Source: Victivallales bacterium | GTDB taxonomy: Bacteria > Verrucomicrobiota > Lentisphaeria > Oligosphaerales > Oligosphaeraceae | Length of the DNA: 6,881 bases | Reading direction: 5' to 3' | Assembly: GCA_017963875.1 (NCBI GenBank) | Contig: JAGCTA010000327.1 | Location: 1 to 6,881, forward strand | Translations under genes and position numbers: made by a program | Shown: in pieces, positions 1-5,400 of the stretch | How positions within the stretch are numbered: position 1 is the stretch's first letter | Layout: each line of letters begins with the position of its first letter | Notes under the pieces: model-generated | Databases searched by the model: none | What the model saw: only the letters and a program-made list of their open reading frames with translations | Told to the model about the DNA's origin: nothing

Positions 1-270
1 AAAAAATCACCTAAACTGCCAAACCTGTTAGCCAAGAAGCACACTCCTAAAGCATATCGCAATAAGTTGCCCTGAATTCGCAATGCGGACCCAGGTTGAT
101 GTTGAACCATTCATCGTGGAAAAACGACGCAAGAAAACCAAGTCAGCGGACATCAATCCACCGTTGTTACTAAACATAATATAGACAACGCAAAACGCAA
201 ACTGAAGTTGAAAGGAAATTTCACATAAAACCGCAGTTTTTTTTCATTCGCCCTCAAAGAGGCCATTTCA
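1..270. other. Intergenic stretch with no supportable gene
   Basis: No convincing coding region is seen. The longest ATG reading frame is 49 codons on the minus strand (28-177); it has no Shine-Dalgarno sequence and resembles nothing I recognise. Near the left edge, a minus-strand AGGAG (44-48) sits 8 bases before a TTG (33-35) whose frame stays open to the edge, so a minus-strand gene could begin here, but only 11 codons are visible. A weak promoter-like pair on the minus strand (TTCAGT at 201-206, 17-base spacer, TATATT at 178-183) overlaps a short direct repeat, AACGCAAA/ACGCAAA, at 187-201. Past the permease stop codon there are only feeble hairpins (CCTC-AAA-GAGG at 252-262; AAAAC-CGCA-GTTTT at 227-240, followed by four more T on the plus strand). 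Neither is a good terminator for the minus-strand unit. Confidence 0.6.
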
Positions 271-1929
271 TCAGTGGATTCTGTTTTGGCGACGCGGGTC
301 AAATGCCTCTCGGACGCCCTCCCCGATAAACACGCAAAGCAACATGACGATGAACAGCGCCGCAGACGGATAGACAATCAGCCACCACGCCTCCCGCTGG
401 ACCTGCGCCTGCTGAAGCAACTGCCCGAGACTGGGGGTTGGCGGCGGCAGCCCGAAGCCAAGATAGTCAAGCCCCGCGAGGGCTCCTATGGCACCAACCA
501 GCGAAAACGGCACGAATGTCACCAACGGTACCAGCGCATTCGGCAGGATGTGGCGCAGTACGACAATCCACCACGGCAGACCTAGGCACTGCGCCGCTTC
601 AACAAACGGCTGCTTTCTCAATCTGAGCATTTCCGCACGCATGTAATAACTGACTCCAATCCAGTTGAATAGCGCATAACAGGCAATGAGCAGCCAGAAC
701 CCCGCGCCAAACAACGAGCCCATCAAAATCACGATGTACAAGAATGGCAATGCGCTCCAGATTTCAATGGCACGCTGCCCCAGTAAATCGACAAGACCGC
801 CAAAATATCCCTGCAGGCAGCCCATCATTGTACCGAAGAACATGGAACTGATGACAAGCACAAGACCGAAAGTAAGGCTGGTTCTCAAGCCATACAGAAC
901 ACGCGCAAGTACGTCCCGCCCAGCATCATCCAGCCCCATCCAATGATGCGGCACTGGACGGAAAGGATGCTCGACCCGCTCCAGTTCACAATGCAGTTCA
1001 TATTCGTGGCCGTCCCACCGCAGACGCTTCGACGATGCGTTTTCAGTTGTTGCCGCCGAATCGCCGTACGTTCTCCTGTCGGCCTCGTTTTCCCCTGAAT
1101 CATGAAATTCACGCTGGATTTCATCGATGATTGACGCCCTGACATCACCAGGCAGTTTTTCCCACAGGCGTTTGCCAAGGGCGGGCGTCTGGCTTCCGCG
1201 TTCAAAACGCACCATCATCAATTTCAAATTCAAATCATTGCCGTCATCCGAAATCTTCATCGTGACCCTGCGCGGCGGCTGGCGGCGCTTCTTATATGGC
1301 AGCAGTTTCATTTGGACACGCTGTTTCCCGTCCGTTGACTGGCAGGACACCTCTGCCTGCGGCATGTCCTCATTCTTGAACCGCCGATGAATTCCCTCGA
1401 TGATTTCCGATGGAATCTTCCAGAATTCAGTCAGGCGATGCCCTGCAAAACCGTTGTCTGGCGAGGCAACGAGCGTTTCGCCGCCCTCGAACCCGCCCAG
1501 GGTCATATCGGTATCAACAATCACCGCCGAGCCGACGCCTGGCACTCGCGAGAGATAAACATTGACACGACGATATTTCTCCAGTTCAGAACTTTGGACT
1601 TGCTCATTCGGAGAGGACCTGAACATCGGCCAGAGCATCCAACTTTCCGCCATGAATTCAGCATTGTCGGCCAACTCCCTGTAGTTTGCCGCGAGTTTGC
1701 TGCCGTCATGCAGGAACTCATCCGCTGGATAATAGCGAAACGCGGGAAAATAAAACCTGCCGCGATGACGCAGAAGAAGCGGACGGTTGTTGCAGACGAG
1801 TTCCGCGCATAGACTGACCACATACAACACAAGAAGAATCCAGAAGGAAATCCAGGCGCGCCTGAAGGAACGAAAGCGTTTCAGGCGCTTCGCCGTCACG
1901 GGATTCAATCTGAACCAGGAGGAAACCAT
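271..1929 (-). CDS. yejE: YejE-like ABC transporter permease with large extracytoplasmic insertion
   Basis: Inner-membrane permease subunit of a peptide/oligopeptide-type ABC importer (OppC/DppC superfamily, closest in feel to YejE), 552 residues. One membrane segment lies near residues 26-46. A long extracytoplasmic region follows, then the conserved transporter core from about 330: GLDDAGRDV at 332-340, GYFGG at 374-378, IEIWSALP at 388-395, an EAA loop at 444-464 (EAAQCLG...RHILPN), GFGLPPPTPSLG at 491-502 and a FDPR tail near the C-terminus. The early part (RGRFYFPAF, WMLWP) is also YejE-like. YejE is usually about 340 residues; the extra length is a block at about 108-318. The ATG at 1929 was chosen because GAAGG lies 7 bases upstream and the hydrophobic segment then sits at the N-terminus; the frame stays open further upstream but would overlap the preceding gene. 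It lies 22 bases behind the TIM-barrel gene. No partner permease, ATPase or binding protein is visible. Family assignment is firm; the substrate is unknown. Confidence 0.93.
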   Translation of the reverse strand: MVSSWFRLNPVTAKRLKRFRSFRRAWISFWILLVLYVVSLCAELVCNNRPLLLRHRGRFYFPAFRYYPADEFLHDGSKLAANYRELADNAEFMAESWMLWPMFRSSPNEQVQSSELEKYRRVNVYLSRVPGVGSAVIVDTDMTLGGFEGGETLVASPDNGFAGHRLTEFWKIPSEIIEGIHRRFKNEDMPQAEVSCQSTDGKQRVQMKLLPYKKRRQPPRRVTMKISDDGNDLNLKLMMVRFERGSQTPALGKRLWEKLPGDVRASIIDEIQREFHDSGENEADRRTYGDSAATTENASSKRLRWDGHEYELHCELERVEHPFRPVPHHWMGLDDAGRDVLARVLYGLRTSLTFGLVLVISSMFFGTMMGCLQGYFGGLVDLLGQRAIEIWSALPFLYIVILMGSLFGAGFWLLIACYALFNWIGVSYYMRAEMLRLRKQPFVEAAQCLGLPWWIVVLRHILPNALVPLVTFVPFSLVGAIGALAGLDYLGFGLPPPTPSLGQLLQQAQVQREAWWLIVYPSAALFIVMLLCVFIGEGVREAFDPRRQNRIH

Positions 1930-1936
1930 TGTCAAA

Positions 1937-1941
1937 CCTTC
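1937..1941 (-). promoter_or_regulatory. Ribosome binding site of the permease
   Basis: GAAGG on the minus strand lies 7 bases before the ATG at 1929. It decides the start, because the same frame is open back to 2160 inside the upstream gene. It falls in the 22-base gap after the stop codon of the TIM-barrel gene, as expected for a second gene in an operon. Confidence 0.7.
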
Positions 1942-1951
1942 AGGCGACCAA

Positions 1952-2776
1952 TCATGAATTCCACCATTTCTTGAGGTTTTCCACTGTTTCCAGAATATCG
2001 CGCTTCTGTTCGGGGCCTTCGGCGATTTCCCTCTCAATGATGAGTTCGCCGTCAAATCCCAAATCACGCAGTTTAGGTATGAAGACTGGATAATTGACCA
2101 AGCCCTTTCCGACTTGGACCTCGCGACCGAGGTTGTGTCCGTCCGTCGGTACCAGACCATCCTTCACATGGACATTGTGGACATATTTTCCAAACACATC
2201 CAAGGCATCGATGGGGTTCCCTTTGCCGTACATAAGCAGATTGGCGGGGTCGAGATTGATTCCGACATTGCCCGTGCCGATATCCTCAATGAAACGCAAC
2301 AGCACGACGGGCGTTTCCTGTCCAGTTTCAAACCAGAATTCCAATCCCAAAGACTTGCAATATTCTGCGATATCCGTCAGTGCACGCAGAACAGGCTTGT
2401 ATTCAGGGTCAGTCATGTTTTCGGGAAGGAACCCCGCATGGGTGATGATGGCGCGGACACCGATGGTCTTGGCGAAGTCCGCCCCTTTCTTCAACTCGCA
2501 GATGCGGCGTTCACGCCATTCGCGAGGCACCAGACCAAGCGTAATCGGCCCGCGAGTGAAATTCCATTCGCGCGGTGCGCAATATCCCGCCCAAAGAGCG
2601 CATGGCTTGACATTCATCGCCTTGCTTTGGGCATTCACCTTGTTTGCCAACGCCTGCGAATAATACAATGAATCCCAGATATTTACCTGGCACGTCGTCA
2701 AACCGAGTTCATGCACGCGGTCGAATATATGTTCTTCTTTTGCTGGGCGAAGGCCGTTGATAACTCCGATATTCAT
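1952..2776 (-). CDS. Sugar phosphate isomerase/epimerase-like TIM-barrel protein
   Basis: Cytoplasmic protein of 274 residues in the xylose isomerase-like TIM-barrel family (AP endonuclease 2 type), which includes divalent-metal sugar epimerases and isomerases. Visible family motifs in order: ITHAGF at 110-115, FETGQET at 149-155, GINLDPANL at 172-180 followed by YGKG at 183-186, VHVKD at 202-206, and LIIERE at 245-250. By comparison with tagatose 3-epimerase-type enzymes the likely metal ligands are Glu150, Asp176, His203 and Glu248, so the catalytic set appears intact. The length is normal. I placed the start at the ATG at 2776 (MNIGVING) because AAAGGAG lies 9 bases upstream and the first beta strand begins at once; the frame also allows an ATG at 2809. 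It is first in a two-gene unit with the permease and is preceded by good promoter candidates. The substrate cannot be read from sequence; a sugar, sugar acid or inositol-type compound is likely. Confidence 0.9.
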   Translation of the reverse strand: MNIGVINGLRPAKEEHIFDRVHELGLTTCQVNIWDSLYYSQALANKVNAQSKAMNVKPCALWAGYCAPREWNFTRGPITLGLVPREWRERRICELKKGADFAKTIGVRAIITHAGFLPENMTDPEYKPVLRALTDIAEYCKSLGLEFWFETGQETPVVLLRFIEDIGTGNVGINLDPANLLMYGKGNPIDALDVFGKYVHNVHVKDGLVPTDGHNLGREVQVGKGLVNYPVFIPKLRDLGFDGELIIEREIAEGPEQKRDILETVENLKKWWNS

Positions 2777-2785
2777 TCGTTTTTT

Positions 2786-2792
2786 CTCCTTT
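2786..2792 (-). promoter_or_regulatory. Strong ribosome binding site of the TIM-barrel gene
   Basis: AAAGGAG on the minus strand is separated by 9 bases from the ATG at 2776. It supports that start over the in-frame ATG at 2809, which lies upstream of this site. It is the best Shine-Dalgarno sequence among the genes of this window. Confidence 0.8.
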
Positions 2793-2815
2793 GCGGTCAG
2801 TTGATTCAAATTGCC

Positions 2816-2827
2816 TGTTTATAAACA
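2816..2827. promoter_or_regulatory. 12-base perfect palindrome, possible operator
   Basis: TGTTTATAAACA is a perfect inverted repeat. It lies in the leader of the minus-strand unit, between the promoter candidates and the ribosome binding site, where a bound repressor could block transcription. No regulator gene is visible nearby and I cannot assign the site to a regulator family. AT-rich palindromes of this size can arise by chance. Confidence 0.35.
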
Positions 2828-2837
2828 ACTTTTCTTC

Positions 2838-2866
2838 AATCTATCACAAGACTAATACTTTATCAA
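2838..2866 (-). promoter_or_regulatory. Candidate proximal promoter of the minus-strand unit
   Basis: On the minus strand, TTGATA (2861-2866) and TAGATT (2838-2843) are separated by exactly 17 bases. Each hexamer matches the sigma-70 consensus at four of six positions. Transcription would start just upstream of the palindrome at 2816-2827. It may be used together with, or instead of, the distal promoter candidate. Confidence 0.4.
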
Positions 2867-2889
2867 GGCAAAATGGCTGTAAAAATCCA

Positions 2890-2918
2890 ATTATAACATT
2901 ATTTTATTGTAAACGCAA
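2890..2918 (-). promoter_or_regulatory. Candidate distal promoter of the minus-strand unit
   Basis: On the minus strand a perfect TATAAT (2890-2895) follows TTGCGT (2913-2918) with a 17-base spacer. The -35 matches only at its TTG, but the -10 and the spacing are ideal. It would give a leader of about 105 bases ahead of the TIM-barrel gene. The -35 box is only 27 bases upstream of the mutS2 start, so use of this promoter could interfere with mutS2 transcription. Confidence 0.5.
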
Positions 2919-2944
2919 TCTTTCATTCCACCTTACCCCCATCC

Positions 2945-5365
2945 ATGAACCAGCACACATACAATGTCTTGGAATACCCTCTGCTGCTTGAGCATATCGC
3001 TGGACACGCGCAAAGCAAACTGGGCATGGCAGTCATCAAAGCGCTCCGACCGCAGACTGAACTGGCCGCCATACAGGCAAAGCGCGGACTTTACGCAGAT
3101 ATGCTTGCTTTGCAGGAATCGCCGCAGAGCCTGCCTGGACTGCATATCGAGGACATCTCCGCCCTGCTCCGTATGCTCGCGCCAGAAGGTGCCGTCGCAC
3201 AGGGGACGGAACTATACACATGCAAAGTGGCTCTGGACATCGTTCACGACGTCCTGAAATTCACACAGCGTGAGGACACGCAGGAATTCAAGTCCATCCA
3301 GCGGCTCTGTTCTGGTCTTTCACCATGCTCTCAACTACGGGACGACCTCGCGCGATGCCTGGACACCGACGGCTCCGTGCTTGACAACGCCACGCCAAAA
3401 CTCCATGAACTGAGGCGGTCCATCATCTCCACCGAACAGAGAATCCAACGGTCACTGGAAACCCTCGTGAAATCCCCTGAACTGGCATCGCCTGGACAGG
3501 AAAAGTTCGTGACCATGCGCAATGGCCGCTACGTCATTCCAATACGGAAAGATTCCCACTCGGGAATTTCAGGCATTGTCCATGATTTGTCCCAAAGTGG
3601 CCAGACACTGTTCGTCGAACCTACATCGACGCTGCCAATGGGCAACGATCTGGTCAGAATGCGCTCAGAGGAAAAGGACGAGGTCCGCCGCATACTCGCG
3701 GCATTGTCAGCGCATGTTCGTCGCTGGTCTGACGCCATACGCACCAACCAGCAGATCATCACGGAACTGGATGCTGCAGCGGCGATCAGCCGTTGGGCGG
3801 CGGCGAACCGCTGTACGCTCCCGCGCTTCACGGGAGTTCTGGAATTGCATCAGGCGCGACATCCGCTGCTGTTGGCCCAATTCAGGAAAAATGGCAAAGG
3901 GGAGGAAGTCGTCCCATTGGATCTTCAGTTGAACAAAGATATCCGCACCTTGGCAATCACGGGTTCCAACACAGGCGGGAAAACAGTCATTCTCAAAACC
4001 ATCGGGCTGATATCGCTGATTGCCCAGGCGGGGCTTCCCGTGCCAGCGTCCCCAGATTCGCAGTTCGCAATCTATGAGGCGATCTATGCGGATATCGGTG
4101 ACGAACAGTCCATAGAAGCAAGCCTGTCAACGTATTCAGGGCATATTGCGAACATCGCCGCCATTCTGGCAGACACACTCGCGAACGGCAATTCGCTGGT
4201 TCTTCTTGATGAACTCGGGTCGGGAACCGATCCGCTCGAAGGCGGCGCAATCGCGTGCAGCGTGCTCGCAGAACTTGCCAAACGAAAGGCCTTGACCATA
4301 GCGACAACCCATTTGGGAATGGTCAAGAACTTTGTCCATCAACAGCCGCACATGCTCAATGCGGCTGTTCGCTTCGACCTCGAATCGTTGCGTCCGCTTT
4401 ATATATTGGATTTAGGACGACCAGGCGCGTCCCATGCATTCCATATCGCCAAACGCATCGGCATGCCGCAATCAGTCCTGAAATTCGCGGAAAAGATGCT
4501 TACTGGCGAACATCTTCGGCTGGAGGACATGCTATCGCGGATGGAACAGGACCAAAAACTCCTTGCGGAGCAGGCGCGGCAGGTCAAGCAGAACAACGAG
4601 GAACTCATCGCGAAACGCGACGAACTGCGCAAAGATTTGGAATCACTCAAGAAAGACAGGAAAAAACTCGTCAACGATGCCTATAAGGAAGCGTCCGCCA
4701 TTGTGGAAAACACGCGGAAGGACATGGAGAATCTCATCCGAAAAATCCGCGAACAAGGCCGTTCGACCACTGGCGACCAGCAAAAGAAACTTGAAACGGA
4801 GGCCATACGTGATACATTGGAATCCAAGGCGAAAAGACTTGACAACGGCCTGCGGGTCACCTCGCAGCGGCCGCAGAATCCCGTTGACAGAAAGACGTTG
4901 AAACTCGGTCAGAAGGTCTGGGTTGAAACACTTCAGACGCATGGAAAAATCACGGAACTGAATGAACGGCACACTATTGCCACAGTCACTGTCAACGGCG
5001 TGGCATTCACGATGAAGACCTCTGAACTTCAGATGAACAGGGAGTCTGCCGAGGAAAAGGAGCAGCAGGAACCAGTCATAAAGATTTCATTGCCAGTTGT
5101 TTCAGGAAAAGTCAATACTGAAATCAATCTCATTGGATTGCGTGTCGATGACGCAGTTCAGAGATTGGATACATTCATCAGCCAGTCGGTCATGGCGCAT
5201 TTGGACGAAGTACGCATCATCCACGGATTTGGAACAGGCCGTCTTCGGGCTGGCATTCACGCATGGCTGAAGGCCAATCCCTCAGTCCTGAGTTTTCACC
5301 TGGGCAAAGATGTCAATGGTTCGGCTGGCGGCGGTGCGACAATTGTCATGCTGAGAAGAGGATAA
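2945..5365 (+). CDS. mutS2: MutS2 ATPase with C-terminal Smr domain
   Basis: Cytoplasmic MutS-family ATPase of 806 residues, normal for the family. In studied bacteria MutS2 suppresses recombination by acting on branched DNA, or rescues collided ribosomes; which applies here is unknown. The N-terminus (NVLEYPLLLEHIAGHAQSKLG) is typical and fixes the ATG at 2945, although the upstream bases (CTTACCCCCATCC) contain no Shine-Dalgarno sequence. The core/clamp region carries RNGRYVIPI at 192-200 and GQTLFVEP at 219-226. The ATPase follows: Walker A GSNTGGKT at 340-347, signature STYSGHI at 395-401, Walker B LVLLDE at 418-423, GSGTDP at 425-430 and TTH at 454-456. A charged coiled coil spans about 525-635, a KOW-like segment about 653-695 and the Smr domain about 726-805 with HGFGTGRLR at 760-768. 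The usual LDLRG motif of Smr is replaced by INLIG (727-731). No mismatch-recognition domain is present, as expected for MutS2. The next gene starts 35 bases downstream in the same direction. Confidence 0.97.
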   Translation: MNQHTYNVLEYPLLLEHIAGHAQSKLGMAVIKALRPQTELAAIQAKRGLYADMLALQESPQSLPGLHIEDISALLRMLAPEGAVAQGTELYTCKVALDIVHDVLKFTQREDTQEFKSIQRLCSGLSPCSQLRDDLARCLDTDGSVLDNATPKLHELRRSIISTEQRIQRSLETLVKSPELASPGQEKFVTMRNGRYVIPIRKDSHSGISGIVHDLSQSGQTLFVEPTSTLPMGNDLVRMRSEEKDEVRRILAALSAHVRRWSDAIRTNQQIITELDAAAAISRWAAANRCTLPRFTGVLELHQARHPLLLAQFRKNGKGEEVVPLDLQLNKDIRTLAITGSNTGGKTVILKTIGLISLIAQAGLPVPASPDSQFAIYEAIYADIGDEQSIEASLSTYSGHIANIAAILADTLANGNSLVLLDELGSGTDPLEGGAIACSVLAELAKRKALTIATTHLGMVKNFVHQQPHMLNAAVRFDLESLRPLYILDLGRPGASHAFHIAKRIGMPQSVLKFAEKMLTGEHLRLEDMLSRMEQDQKLLAEQARQVKQNNEELIAKRDELRKDLESLKKDRKKLVNDAYKEASAIVENTRKDMENLIRKIREQGRSTTGDQQKKLETEAIRDTLESKAKRLDNGLRVTSQRPQNPVDRKTLKLGQKVWVETLQTHGKITELNERHTIATVTVNGVAFTMKTSELQMNRESAEEKEQQEPVIKISLPVVSGKVNTEINLIGLRVDDAVQRLDTFISQSVMAHLDEVRIIHGFGTGRLRAGIHAWLKANPSVLSFHLGKDVNGSAGGGATIVMLRRG

Positions 5366-5400
5366 CCAGCAATCAAACAACTTAGGGTGTATTGTCCATT

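Noticed and set aside
1..75. An open plus-strand frame from the left edge ending in TGA, possibly the tail of a gene
   Set aside because: Only 24 codons, lysine-rich and unlike the neighbouring coding sequence; too short to support.
28..177. A 49-codon minus-strand reading frame starting at the ATG at 177
   Set aside because: No Shine-Dalgarno sequence, the ATG abuts the promoter-like TATATT, and the peptide resembles no known family. Chance is a sufficient explanation.
227..244. AAAAC-CGCA-GTTTT followed by T, as a terminator
   Set aside because: Five-base AT-rich stem, and the extra T run is on the plus strand, where no gene ends. It does not fit the minus-strand unit.
222..248. An 8-codon minus-strand ATG frame with a run of eight A, preceded by GAGGG
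   Set aside because: Too short to call a gene; no downstream frame suggests a programmed frameshift.
1930..2160. N-terminal extension of the permease to the ATG at 2160
   Set aside because: It would overlap most of the end of the TIM-barrel gene in another frame, is not permease-like, and the ATG at 1929 has a proper ribosome binding site and the expected membrane segment.
2094..2671. Two long plus-strand reading frames (185 and 189 codons) opposite the TIM-barrel gene
   Set aside because: Antisense shadows of a gene with intact family motifs; their translations show no recognisable features.
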